From Bradyrhizobium canariense (lineage in GTDB: Bacteria > Pseudomonadota > Alphaproteobacteria > Rhizobiales > Xanthobacteraceae): a DNA stretch of 64,000 bases. A model generated the notes under the pieces. The model did not search any database, had not been told where the DNA came from, and saw only the letters and a list, made by a program, of their open reading frames with translations. Numbering within the stretch: the first letter of the stretch is position 1; each line of letters opens with the position of its first letter. The stretch is from contig NZ_LT629750.1 in NCBI RefSeq assembly GCF_900105125.1, positions 2,170,001 to 2,234,000 on the forward strand. Direction: 5' to 3'. The translations under genes were made by a program, and so were the position numbers. Positions 54,084-63,858 of the stretch are shown here, one piece after another.

Positions 54084-55616
<1,533 letters not shown>

Positions 55617-55622
55617 TCTGAG

Positions 55623-56576
55623 CTACTTGTGAAGCATCTGCTTCATCTGCCCCATGAAGTCGTCAACGTTCGATTTGTCGATGACCTTGCCGGGAACGAT
55701 GATGATGCCGCTCGCTGGAATGCCTGACTTGTCGCCTTCGAGATATTTCGCCATTAGCTTCATGCCCTGGTAGCCCCACTCGAACGGCTGCTGCACGACG
55801 GTGCCGACGATGCTGCCTTCCTTGACACCGCCGAGCGTGATCGGATCCTCGTCAAAGCCGATGATCTTGATTTTATCGAGCTTGCCCGCCTCCTTCAGCA
55901 CCTCGTAGATGCGTGGCGTGTTATAGGAGTAAAAGCCGACGAGGCAGTTCACGTCGGGCATGGCGGCGAGAATGTCTTCCACGTTGCGCTTGGCGCGAGT
56001 CTGATCGATCTCATCGCCGCGAACGTCGACGAGATCGACTTTCGAGCCCTTGATCGTCTCCTTGACGCCTTCGATGCGCTCACGCGCGTTGTCGGCCCCG
56101 GGCAGTCCGACGAAGCCGACGCACTTGCCGCCATTTGGCAATGCCTTCAGCATCAACTTACCGGCTTCCTTGCCGAGATCGGTGTTGGACGAGCCGATAT
56201 AGGCAACGCGCTTCGATTGCGGGGCGTCGCTGTCGGTGGTGAATAGCACGGTCTGCGAGGCGATCTTGTTGAGCTCCTCGGTCTGGTTCTTCGGATCCAC
56301 GGCGCTGACCATGATTCCGGCGGCGCCCGCCGCCACGAGGTCGTCCATCACCCGCTGCTGCACAGCGGCTGCGGCCTGTTCAGGATATTTGAACTGAAGG
56401 TCGTAATTGGGCAGCTCGGCTTGCGCCTTTTTCACGCCGGCCTCGGCGATCTTCCAGAAGTCGGACGCGCCGTTGACGACGAAGGCCAGAACCTTCTTGT
56501 CAGCCGCATTCGCCGACCCGAGACCAAGCGTCATCGCCAACGCAACGGACGCACCCGCAACCAAGAGACGCTGCAT
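55623..56576 (-). CDS. Sugar ABC transporter substrate-binding protein (RbsB-like)
   Basis: 317 residues from the ATG at 56576, seven bases after GGGGAGGG. Signal peptide LLVAGASVALAMTLGLGSANA then ADKKVLAFVVNG. Family features: SAVDPKNQTEELNKIA near 90, the hinge-region KIIGFDEDPITLGGVKEG near 235 and VQQPFEWGYQGMKLM near 260. Likely ligand is a pentose, hexose or polyol. An inverted repeat lies 22 bases upstream. Confidence 0.9.
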   Translation of the reverse strand: MQRLLVAGASVALAMTLGLGSANAADKKVLAFVVNGASDFWKIAEAGVKKAQAELPNYDLQFKYPEQAAAAVQQRVMDDLVAAGAAGIMVSAVDPKNQTEELNKIASQTVLFTTDSDAPQSKRVAYIGSSNTDLGKEAGKLMLKALPNGGKCVGFVGLPGADNARERIEGVKETIKGSKVDLVDVRGDEIDQTRAKRNVEDILAAMPDVNCLVGFYSYNTPRIYEVLKEAGKLDKIKIIGFDEDPITLGGVKEGSIVGTVVQQPFEWGYQGMKLMAKYLEGDKSGIPASGIIIVPGKVIDKSNVDDFMGQMKQMLHK

Positions 56577-56887
56577 TACATCCCTCCCCTTTATGTGGTT
56601 GGCCATCAGTGCGGCCAACTCTTCATATTGTCGAACGAGCGCCTCATTTCTGCTGTCGGCGGGGAGAAGACGCCATCCGTGTTTGCGGAAGAGGCGGCAG
56701 CGTCAGCTCGGGTCCGCAAGGAAGAAAAAATGAAGCACGCGCTTGAAGCTACCAGAGGCGCTCCAAGCGCGCAACCGCAGGGGATTCGCGTATCCAGCAA
56801 GCGCAAATTCGCTGTTTCTTGACCCGTAACATCGTGTTTCGGATCAGCTAATCTTCCGCAACCCGTTGCCGTCGTCGGATTCTGAAG
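56577..56887. other. Promoter region of the sugar operon
   Basis: About 310 bases between the binding-protein start and the TetR stop. Apart from the inverted repeat at 56598-56619 and the GGGGAGGG ribosome site, nothing is recognised. Confidence 0.4.
56598..56619. promoter_or_regulatory. Inverted repeat upstream of the sugar importer
   Basis: GTTGGCC-N8-GGCCAAC, a perfect 7-bp inverted repeat 22 bases before the binding-protein start codon. Position suits a repressor operator near the start of transcription. No LacI- or DeoR-type regulator is in the window, so the cognate protein is unknown; a leader-RNA hairpin is the alternative. Confidence 0.4.
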
Positions 56888-57508
56888 CTAATTGCGATGA
56901 CCCCCACGCGCCCCCTTCTTCGTGGCGACAAGGGGTAAAAAAATTGTGTCGAGTATCTCGGCTATGACGGCTCTTGGAACTGGTTTATGCGTCATGAAAA
57001 CTTCGTGACGCCCGAGGTCCAGTGGCAGTGACGCTATTCGTTTCGTCAGCTTGCTCGGATCGATCTCTCCACGCCGGACGCCGCGCTGAAGCACCTCTTC
57101 GACCGTCCGGCGACCTTCGAGCTTGCTTCTCAGGTCAGCCAGGCTGGAGTTTGTCTCCACGAAGTAGTCGCGCATACTGAACAAGACTTTGGTGATTGTG
57201 CTCGCGCCCCGCTCCGAGAACTTCTGCAAAAGCATCGCGAGTTCATCGCGTACGCTTCCAAGGTCGGGAACAGAGACGGGATTCTTCTGGATGTAATGGC
57301 CGATTGCGGCAACGGCGAATTCGGCACGAGTTGGCCAACGGCGAGACAGCACGGGCCGACTGGTGCCGGCTCGTTTGGCGACTGCCTCCATCGTGAAGTT
57401 GACATAGCCGTGGTCGAGCAGTTCAGCCCAGGCAGTCTCAAGGATTGCCTCCTCGAGCGCGCTTCCACGTCGCCTTATGGCTTTTTTCACCGTCATCGCG
57501 TCACCCAT
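56888..57508 (-). CDS. TetR-family transcriptional regulator
   Basis: About 206 residues. The frame is much longer upstream, but the family fold begins near MTVKKAIRRRGSALEEAILETAW. The ATG at 57508 (MGDAM) or 57496 (MTVKK) are the realistic starts. The helix-turn-helix is in NFTMEAVAKRAGTSRPVLSRRWPTRAEF in part. It is divergent from the 2-hydroxyacid dehydrogenase, and the space between holds two identical inverted repeats, with a third copy before the FAD monooxygenase at 60012. It is therefore the likely repressor of both. Confidence 0.87.
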   Translation of the reverse strand: MGDAMTVKKAIRRRGSALEEAILETAWAELLDHGYVNFTMEAVAKRAGTSRPVLSRRWPTRAEFAVAAIGHYIQKNPVSVPDLGSVRDELAMLLQKFSERGASTITKVLFSMRDYFVETNSSLADLRSKLEGRRTVEEVLQRGVRRGEIDPSKLTKRIASLPLDLGRHEVFMTHKPVPRAVIAEILDTIFLPLVATKKGARGGHRN

Positions 57509-57511
57509 TTC

Positions 57512-57535
57512 ATAAGATGCAATAATGAATCTTAT
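57512..57535. promoter_or_regulatory. Candidate TetR operator O1 (ATAAGAT-N10-ATCTTAT)
   Basis: First of three identical 7+10+7 inverted repeats. It starts four bases upstream of the TetR start codon and ends at the -35 element (TTGCCA, 57535-57540) of the divergent promoter, so it can repress the regulator's own gene. Confidence 0.7.
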
Positions 57536-57563
57536 TGCCAGCCCGCCGCATCTAAGATATAAG
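57535..57563 (+). promoter_or_regulatory. Promoter of the 2-hydroxyacid dehydrogenase gene
   Basis: TTGCCA (57535-57540), 17-base spacer, TATAAG (57558-57563). The -10 element overlaps operator O2 and the -35 touches operator O1, so both operators flank it. Confidence 0.5.
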
Positions 57564-57582
57564 ATATATGCGTGAATCTTAT
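57559..57582. promoter_or_regulatory. Candidate TetR operator O2 (ATAAGAT-N10-ATCTTAT)
   Basis: Second copy, 47 bases from O1. It overlaps the -10 of the rightward promoter and an in-frame GTG at 57572, which argues that the true start of the dehydrogenase is the ATG at 57599. Confidence 0.7.
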
Positions 57583-57598
57583 CAGCGAGCTCAATGAT

Positions 57599-58633
57599 AT
57601 GCCAATAACACCCGTGCCAACGAACAAGAAGGCGACGGGTAACCACACGCCCAAGGTGGCGATACTCGACGACTACGCTCGCGTTGCCCTCGACCTCGCC
57701 GACTGGTCGCCCGTGCAGAACAGGGCGGACGTAACGGTTTTTGACCGTCACCTCTCCGAGGACGAGGCAGTCGAGGCGCTGCAGTCGTTCGACGTGGTTT
57801 GCACCCTCCGCGAGCGCATGGCCTTCCCGCGCACGCTGATCGAACGGCTGCCGAACCTGAAACTAATGACAATCGTCGGCATGAGCCTGACGAACCTGGA
57901 CATGGCCGCTGCCAGCGAATGCGGCGTCCTTGTCGCACACCCGAACTTCGCCAACCCTGGATTCGCCGCCGCAGGCAACGGCGTCCCGGAACTGGCATGG
58001 GGGTTGATGATGGCGACGGTGCGCAACCTGGCCGAAGAACATCGGCGCATGCGCGAGGGCGGGTGGCAGGCAACCGTAGGTATGACCCTGCACGGCAAGA
58101 CGCTCGGCCTTCTCGGTCTCGGCAGGCTCGGCAAACGGATGAACGAATACGCGAAGGTATTCGGGATGAAGGTGATCGCCTGGAGCCAGAATCTTACCGA
58201 CGAGGCCGCAGCGACGGCGGGCGTGCGCCGGGTCGAGAAAGAGACCCTCTTCAAGGAAGCCGACGTGATCTCCATTGGATTGGTGCTGTCGGAACGCACG
58301 CGAGGTCTCGTGGCTGCACCCGAACTGGCCCTGATGAAGCCAAGCGCCTATTTGATCAACATCTCCAGAGGCCCGATCGTCGATGAGGCGGCTCTTATCG
58401 CTGCGCTGCGAGCCGGACGGATCGCCGGGGCTGGACTGGACGTCTATGACGTCGAACCGCTGCCATCAGATCATCCGTTGCGGTCTCTGCCGAACGTGAC
58501 GCTGTCTCCCCATCTTGGGTACGTCACCCGCGAACTCCTGAGCGTCGTCTATTCAGACACCGTAGAAGCCGTGGCGGCTTGGCTGGATGGGAAGCCCGTT
58601 CGGATTGTGAACCGCGAGGCGCTGCAGCATTAA
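57599..58633 (+). CDS. D-2-hydroxyacid dehydrogenase family protein (NAD-dependent)
   Basis: 344 residues from the ATG at 57599; an upstream GTG lies inside operator O2. Rossmann motif GLLGLGRLGKRMNE near 165-178. Catalytic Arg in NISRGPIVDE, Glu in YDVEPLP and His in LSPHLGY are complete. The substrate is unknown. It is under the same predicted TetR operator as the FAD monooxygenase downstream, so the two probably act in one response. Confidence 0.87.
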   Translation: MPITPVPTNKKATGNHTPKVAILDDYARVALDLADWSPVQNRADVTVFDRHLSEDEAVEALQSFDVVCTLRERMAFPRTLIERLPNLKLMTIVGMSLTNLDMAAASECGVLVAHPNFANPGFAAAGNGVPELAWGLMMATVRNLAEEHRRMREGGWQATVGMTLHGKTLGLLGLGRLGKRMNEYAKVFGMKVIAWSQNLTDEAAATAGVRRVEKETLFKEADVISIGLVLSERTRGLVAAPELALMKPSAYLINISRGPIVDEAALIAALRAGRIAGAGLDVYDVEPLPSDHPLRSLPNVTLSPHLGYVTRELLSVVYSDTVEAVAAWLDGKPVRIVNREALQH

Positions 58634-58788
58634 GCTTCCGCAGGTTAGAGAGCGCTTCCGGTGATCGGGCCCAGCCACGGCTCGCACACGATCATCCACG
58701 CTGCCTCCAACCCTGCGACCGCCGGCGGAGCGGATCCCGTAAGGTTCAAGCGGATAGCGCCCCGGTTCGTCAGGCTCAACTCCCTGCG

Positions 58789-60012
58789 TCAGCTATAGTC
58801 AGGCAAGGTGAGCGCGCTATGGACCTGCCGCCTGTGGACCTGCCGCGCGTCGTCTTTCCGGAAGATCTTGCCGATCGGCTCCTCTGCCATCTTTCGGAGC
58901 ATCTCGTTGCGGGCTTCGAGTTCCTGCTGAGTGTCGGGAATCATAATGGACTTGCCCGTTTCGACCAGAGCCTGGTTCATCTCGGCAAAGGGCCGCATCA
59001 GTTTTTCGTATGCCTCGAAGGCAGAGCTGTAGTCAGGCTTGGTCGCGATCTCGCCGGCCAGGATGTAGGCGCCGACAAGCGCTATGCTCGATCCCTGACC
59101 CGACAGGAAAGAGGTGGCGTGCGTGGCGTCCCCGGCGAGCACGATCCGTCTCCTCGACCAGGTCGGCATGTGGATCTGGCTGACGGCGTCGAAGAACAGG
59201 TCCTCGGCCTTCCGCATGTCTTCGACCAGTTGCGGTACGATCCACCCGTCGACACCTTCGAACATACTGGCGGTCAGCTTCCGCTTATCCTCTTCGGCGA
59301 CGCTCTTCCGGAACGGCGAAGTGGGATACCTGAAGACCAGGAACGCATAGACCTGGCCGCCGTCATTGGTCGCATAGACCACCGCATTCTTCCCCGGAAG
59401 CGTATAGGCCAGGGCGCCGCGGTCGAGGCCGAAAGTGTTTGGGACCGTGAACCCGGCGAAGCAGAAGCCGATGTATTTTTCGAATTGGGACTCGTGGCCG
59501 AAGATCAGGGATCGCGTGTTCGAATGCAGGCCATCCGCACCGATGACAATGTCGTAGGTTCCGATGTCTCCGCTGACAAATGTCACGTCTACGCGGTCCG
59601 CGTGCTCGTCCAGAGAGGCGATGGAGTCGTTGAACTTGTAGTCCGCCTTGTCCTTCGTGGCGGCGTACAGGATCGTTGCGATGTCGCCCCGGCGGATCTC
59701 GACGTCCGTGCCCCTGACGCCTCCCGTGATCGCTTCCGGATCGATCTTCGCGATCACCGCGCCGTGCTCGTCCACGAAGGCGATGCTCTGGGAGTCGACG
59801 TGCGCCGCGCGCATCTGCGGGTAGAGGCCCATTCGCTCCACCGCATCGAGCGCGGTGCCGCGGATGTCGATCGGATAGCCGCCGCCGCGCAACGATGATG
59901 ACTTCTCCACGACCGTTGTGTTGATGCCGTAGCGGGTCAGCCAGAAGGCCAGAGCAGGTCCTGCTATACTCGCACCGGATATGAGGACGTTTTTGACTGC
60001 TCTCTCGCCCAT
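58789..60012 (-). CDS. FAD-dependent monooxygenase (group A flavoprotein, TetX/PgaE-like)
   Basis: 407 residues. FAD motif VLISGASIAGPALAFWLTRYG near 8-28 (Ser in place of one Gly), GADGLHSNTRSLIFG near 160, GDATHATSFLSGQGSSIALVGAYILAGEI in part near 290. It hydroxylates an aromatic or polyketide-like ring, or inactivates such compounds. The C-terminus lacks the thioredoxin-like domain seen in the 44641 enzyme. Convergent with the dehydrogenase gene; its promoter carries the third TetR operator, about 160 bases upstream. Confidence 0.85.
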   Translation of the reverse strand: MGERAVKNVLISGASIAGPALAFWLTRYGINTTVVEKSSSLRGGGYPIDIRGTALDAVERMGLYPQMRAAHVDSQSIAFVDEHGAVIAKIDPEAITGGVRGTDVEIRRGDIATILYAATKDKADYKFNDSIASLDEHADRVDVTFVSGDIGTYDIVIGADGLHSNTRSLIFGHESQFEKYIGFCFAGFTVPNTFGLDRGALAYTLPGKNAVVYATNDGGQVYAFLVFRYPTSPFRKSVAEEDKRKLTASMFEGVDGWIVPQLVEDMRKAEDLFFDAVSQIHMPTWSRRRIVLAGDATHATSFLSGQGSSIALVGAYILAGEIATKPDYSSAFEAYEKLMRPFAEMNQALVETGKSIMIPDTQQELEARNEMLRKMAEEPIGKIFRKDDARQVHRRQVHSALTLPDYS

Positions 60013-60560
60013 CGCCTGAATTCCTAAATAGTATTATTGGGTCACGCCTCTGACCGCTTATCTGCAACTGCCCCGCGCCCCGCCTTGTCGCAGGATGTCA
60101 GGGTCCGGCGATCTGCTGACTGCGGGTGGATGACATCCAAAACCCTACGGCCGGCCCCCAAGCCTTGTCAATAAGATACATGGACATATCTTATCTAGGA
60201 GGACGCAATATCAGCTTGATGTCACCCTGTTCGAGCGCGACGGCCGGACAGAAATCTCTCGACACAGCTCGGTACATTGTCGATGAAACCGAATCCATCG
60301 TCGCGCGTCTGAAGACTCGCTCCCGAGCGCGAGCACTGTAAGACGGACCGCAAGCCGGCCGTCGGTCCCCAGCCCGTTCTCCTACCGGAGATCGCTATTT
60401 GGTCAGCGGCGGCCGGCTGGGTCGCCGGTTGGCGTGCCAAGCGTGAGTATGCGGTTCACGCGGGCCGGAGCTTCGATGACGGAAATAATTGATGCCGGCC
60501 TCCGCCAGCCAGCATCTTGAATCACAAACCAGTCAGATCAGGAATTCTCAAATGATTCAG
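60013..60560. other. Intergenic region with operator O3; no gene recognised
   Basis: About 550 bases between the FAD monooxygenase start and the trans-sulfuration enzyme stop. It contains the third TetR operator and, on its right side, an AGGAGG at 60197-60202 that is not followed by a start codon at normal distance. A 53-codon frame from 60181 overlaps the operator and resembles nothing I know. Confidence 0.4.
60171..60194. promoter_or_regulatory. Candidate TetR operator O3 (ATAAGAT-N10-ATCTTAT)
   Basis: Third exact copy of the half-sites and spacer length found at 57512 and 57559. On the minus strand a consensus -35 (TTGACA, 60171-60166) begins at its edge, with a weak -10 about 18 bases further, pointing toward the FAD monooxygenase gene. 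This links that gene to the TetR at 56888-57508. Confidence 0.7.
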
Positions 60561-61751
60561 TCAATCAATGAAACGCTCTGGCCGCTCAGCCCGGCGACCG
60601 ACGGCCAGGAGGCTCCGATCAAGATCTGCGATCAGATCGGCCTCCGCCTCAAGGCCGATCGAGAGCCGCAGAAGGCTGTCATTGATGCCAGCGGCGCGGC
60701 GCGCCTCCTCTCCCATGCCGGAATGGGTCATCGTTGCCGGATGAGCGACCAAACTTTCGACGCCCCCGAGTGATTCCGCCAGCGTGAAAACCTCCACGGC
60801 CTCCACGAAACGGCGCACATGCTCGACGCCTCCCACCAATTCGAAACTGAGCATCGCGCCGAATCCCGCTTGCTGCTTTTTGGCGAGGGCATGGCCAGGG
60901 TGCGACGCAAGCCCGGGATAGTGGACAACGCGCACCAGCGGATGCTGATCCAGGAACGCCGCTACGGCGGCGGCGTTCTTCTGCTGGTGATCAATCCGGG
61001 GAAACAATGTCCTGAGCCCCCGCAGGGTCAGATAGGCGTCGAAGGGAGAGCCCGTGACTCCCGTGAGGTTAGCCCAGTCAGCAAGGGCCTCCGCATCGGC
61101 TTTATCTGCTGCGATCACGACGCCGCCGACCACATCCGAATGGCCGTTGAGGTATTTTGTGGTCGAATGGATGACGAAATCGGCACCGAGCGCGATCGGC
61201 CGTTGGAGCGCCGGCGACAGGAACGTGTTGTCGACCACGACCCTGGCGCCGACGGATTTGGCCTGCGCCGCGATCGCACGAACGTCGACGACGCGTATAA
61301 GCGGATTGCTCGGCGTTTCAATCAGGATGAGCGACGGCGACCTTGTCAGGGCCTTCGAAAGCGCCACGTCGTCTCCTTGATCGACATAGGCGACGTCGAA
61401 TTGTCGGCGATCGCGCCGAGCGGCGAGCAAGCGGTAGGTGCCGCCATAGCAGTCGTGCGGCGCGATGATGAGATCGTCGCGGCCCAATTGCGAGAGTACA
61501 AGATCGATCGCCGCCATTCCCGATGTCGTCACCACCGCGCCGGCGCCGCCCTCCAGCTTGGCAAGCGTATCGGCCAGCACGTCCCGGCCGGGATTGGCGG
61601 TGCGGGTGTATTCATAGCTCCCCGGCCGCTCAAAACCAGAAAACGCAAAGGTGCTGGTGAGATAGATGGGCGGCACGACTGCGCCGAATGTCGGGTCGGC
61701 GGCAATGCCGTTGGACGCAGCAACAGTCTGAGGATGTCTGGGTTTCGGCAT
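60561..61751 (-). CDS. Cystathionine gamma-synthase/gamma-lyase-type PLP enzyme
   Basis: 396 residues from the ATG at 61751, with GGAGG about ten bases upstream (an in-frame TTG lies too close to that site). PLP lysine K199 in HSTTKYLNGHSD, Asp D174 in VVVDNTFLSP, and YEYTRTANPGRDVLADTLAKLE near 47-67 as in MetB-type enzymes. Could make cystathionine from an activated homoserine, or act as a gamma-lyase/O-acyl-homoserine sulfhydrylase. Near an SsuD-like monooxygenase that releases sulfite, a sulfur-assimilation role is plausible. Confidence 0.85.
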   Translation of the reverse strand: MPKPRHPQTVAASNGIAADPTFGAVVPPIYLTSTFAFSGFERPGSYEYTRTANPGRDVLADTLAKLEGGAGAVVTTSGMAAIDLVLSQLGRDDLIIAPHDCYGGTYRLLAARRDRRQFDVAYVDQGDDVALSKALTRSPSLILIETPSNPLIRVVDVRAIAAQAKSVGARVVVDNTFLSPALQRPIALGADFVIHSTTKYLNGHSDVVGGVVIAADKADAEALADWANLTGVTGSPFDAYLTLRGLRTLFPRIDHQQKNAAAVAAFLDQHPLVRVVHYPGLASHPGHALAKKQQAGFGAMLSFELVGGVEHVRRFVEAVEVFTLAESLGGVESLVAHPATMTHSGMGEEARRAAGINDSLLRLSIGLEAEADLIADLDRSLLAVGRRAERPERFID

Positions 61752-61828
61752 GAAGATCAAGCCTCCGACTTTAGATGTGCTTCGTGTACGAGGATGGCTC
61801 TCGCAGAGCGCAACACAATTGCGCTACG

Positions 61829-62956
61829 TTACGCTATCTTCTGCCACGCGGCGTCACGATCCTTGGTAAAAGCGGAAGTGACGCCGGTCTCGACCGGACG
61901 TTCGACGGGCAGATGTGGTAAGACCAACTCGGCGAAGCGATACGCTTCCTCGAGCAGCGGCATACCCGACACAATCAGCACCTCGTGCCCAGCATCCCGG
62001 TAATCCTGAATGCGCGCCAAAACTTGCTTGGCGCTGCCAACAAGCGCCGTGCCCGGCCCATGACGAACCAGACCGATACCCGCCCAAAGATTGGGCGCAA
62101 TTTCAAGCTCCCGCAAATCCTTGGGCTTACGTCCGCCGTGCAACGCTGACATGCGCTGCTGACCGATGGAATCGATGCCCGTGACATAGGCTTGAGCGCC
62201 AGCGATCGCCTTCTCGTCCATGTGGTCGTAGATATCTTGCGCTGCGGCCCATGCCGCCTCTTCGGTCTCGCGCACGATAACATAAAGCCGGATGCCAAAG
62301 CTGATCTTGCCGGCCCGGCCATGGCTTGCTGCGAGAGCTTTAACCGCGCGAACTTTTACCTCAGCCTGTTCCGGCGTTTCGCCCCACGAGAGATATGTAT
62401 CGATATGCTTGGCGGCCACCTCATAGGCCGCCGGCGAGGACCCCGCAAACCAGAGAGGCACATGAGGCCGCTGTACGGGCGGTAGCGGAACGCCGGCATC
62501 GACGACGTGGATGTGACGCCCCTTGAAATTGACCGTTTCGCCGCGCAACAGGGCGCTCAGCACAGTCAAATATTCATCGGTGTAGGCGTAACGCTCGTCG
62601 TGACTGAGATGTACGCCGTATTGCGCCATCAACTTGGCATCGCCGTTGACGATGTTCACTCGTAGCCTGCCCTTCGAGAACTGATCGAAAGTCGTGATCA
62701 TCTTGGCCAGCAGCGTCGGTGACAGCAGCGGGGGATGCGCGGCGATGAGGTGCTGGAAGTTATCGGTATAGGGAATGAGCGACGCCCCCTGAATCCAGGC
62801 GTCGTGCGAACCGGTTGCAAGCAACGCACCGGTGTAGCCGAGATGATCGACCGCGCGCGCCAATTGCTGAAAGTAAGCGTAACTGAGCTTGCGCGCACCA
62901 TCGGAGCGCCAGGGATAGCGGCCGTCGGGGCCGGTGAGATACCAGAGAACTTCCAC
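61829..62956 (-). CDS. FMNH2-dependent alkanesulfonate monooxygenase-like protein (SsuD family)
   Basis: 375 residues, the SsuD size. Start at GTG 62956, which has AGAGG six bases upstream and gives the family N-terminus (MEVLWYLTGPDGRYPW). Luciferase-like barrel with RVNIVNGDAKLMAQYG near 115, HDERYAYTDEYL near 135 and WFAGSSPAAYEVAAKH near 190. The expected reaction is cleavage of a sulfonate to aldehyde and sulfite using FMNH2. No dedicated reductase is adjacent; the reductase at 32644 is 29 kb away. Confidence 0.85.
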   Translation of the reverse strand: MEVLWYLTGPDGRYPWRSDGARKLSYAYFQQLARAVDHLGYTGALLATGSHDAWIQGASLIPYTDNFQHLIAAHPPLLSPTLLAKMITTFDQFSKGRLRVNIVNGDAKLMAQYGVHLSHDERYAYTDEYLTVLSALLRGETVNFKGRHIHVVDAGVPLPPVQRPHVPLWFAGSSPAAYEVAAKHIDTYLSWGETPEQAEVKVRAVKALAASHGRAGKISFGIRLYVIVRETEEAAWAAAQDIYDHMDEKAIAGAQAYVTGIDSIGQQRMSALHGGRKPKDLRELEIAPNLWAGIGLVRHGPGTALVGSAKQVLARIQDYRDAGHEVLIVSGMPLLEEAYRFAELVLPHLPVERPVETGVTSAFTKDRDAAWQKIA

Positions 62957-62985
62957 GGCAAACCTCTTCGTCGAGTGAGGGGACT

Positions 62986-63858
62986 TCAGGCGGCGGCAGA
63001 AAAATGGGTGGGATCGACAGTATCGGCCACATCGATGCTGCGCGGTATCAGACCGAACTTGGCAAAGATGTTTGCGTGGGCCTGCTGCTCGGCGAGAAAG
63101 CCTGCGTCCGGCGCCTCTACGCCCCAGGGACGCGAGGTGAGCGCGAGCAGCCAATCGTCAGCGGAGTTTCCATTAAGCCCGGCAAGCAGCGCCGCCGCTT
63201 CGCGCGGATTCGCCGCAGTCGCCTGATCCGAGTCGATCAGCGCGTTGAGCAACGCGCGTACCGCGTCCGGTCGATCGCCGAGCACTTCACGCAACCCCCA
63301 GTAAACGGAGCGGTTGGAAAATGCTGCACCGGGCGCCGCAAGCACACGCGTCGGCACTTTGCCGGCAATCTGCGAGTAGAGCGGATCGGTTGCAACGATT
63401 GCGTCGAGCAGCCCTTCAAGAAAGGCGTCCTTGGCCGTGGCGGGAATGATTTCAGCGGCGCGAACGTCGTTCCATCGAAGACCCGCCGCATCGAGTTCTG
63501 CCGCCAGGAATTGTGTGTGCCAGGAAATCGGCATCAGCCCGATCCCCTTTCCCTTGAGATCGGAAAGGCTACAAATGCCGGATGCTTCGCGTACCAGCAA
63601 CCCGCCACGTTCCGGACGCGGCCCGGACATGCCGAAAACCGCCGCCGCAAGCCCTTCCGCCCCGGCCAGGATCGGTGGCGTCGCGCCGGTACCTGCAAGA
63701 TGCAACACCCCGGCCTTCAGCAGCGGAATGGTTTGCGAGCCGGCGCCGTAAACAAAAAACCTCAGACCCGCCTCGCGCAGCGCCGCTACGGCGCTCGGCC
63801 TGCGCGCGAGGATGGACAGCGACAGATTTTGGGGGTGAGCTCCGACAACCAGCGTCAC
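62986..63858 (-). CDS. SsuA/NMT1-type binding-protein-fold protein without signal peptide
   Basis: 290 residues that begin directly at the first strand of the fold (MTLVVGAHPQNLSLSILARR). Fold segments such as GAGSQTIPLLKAGVLHLAGTGATPPI and SDLKGKGIGLMPISWHTQFL are clear. No hydrophobic export signal or lipobox precedes them, so unless the start is wrong the protein stays in the cytoplasm. The start is a GTG that overlaps the TGA of the upstream gene (GTGA, 63855-63858), and this upstream gene leaves no room for a signal sequence. It may be a cytoplasmic enzyme of this fold or a degraded binding protein. Confidence 0.72.
   Translation of the reverse strand: MTLVVGAHPQNLSLSILARRPSAVAALREAGLRFFVYGAGSQTIPLLKAGVLHLAGTGATPPILAGAEGLAAAVFGMSGPRPERGGLLVREASGICSLSDLKGKGIGLMPISWHTQFLAAELDAAGLRWNDVRAAEIIPATAKDAFLEGLLDAIVATDPLYSQIAGKVPTRVLAAPGAAFSNRSVYWGLREVLGDRPDAVRALLNALIDSDQATAANPREAAALLAGLNGNSADDWLLALTSRPWGVEAPDAGFLAEQQAHANIFAKFGLIPRSIDVADTVDPTHFSAAA

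Noticed and set aside
60181..60341. A 53-codon frame starting inside operator O3, with an AGGAGG at 60197-60202.
   Set aside because: The AGGAGG lies after the ATG and no start codon follows it at normal distance; the peptide resembles nothing and its start is covered by the operator.
62986..63858. Idea that this protein is a DszB-type sulfinate desulfinase.
   Set aside because: The DszB catalytic Cys near the N-terminus has no counterpart in the GAHPQNLSLS region; only the general idea of a cytoplasmic enzyme is kept.
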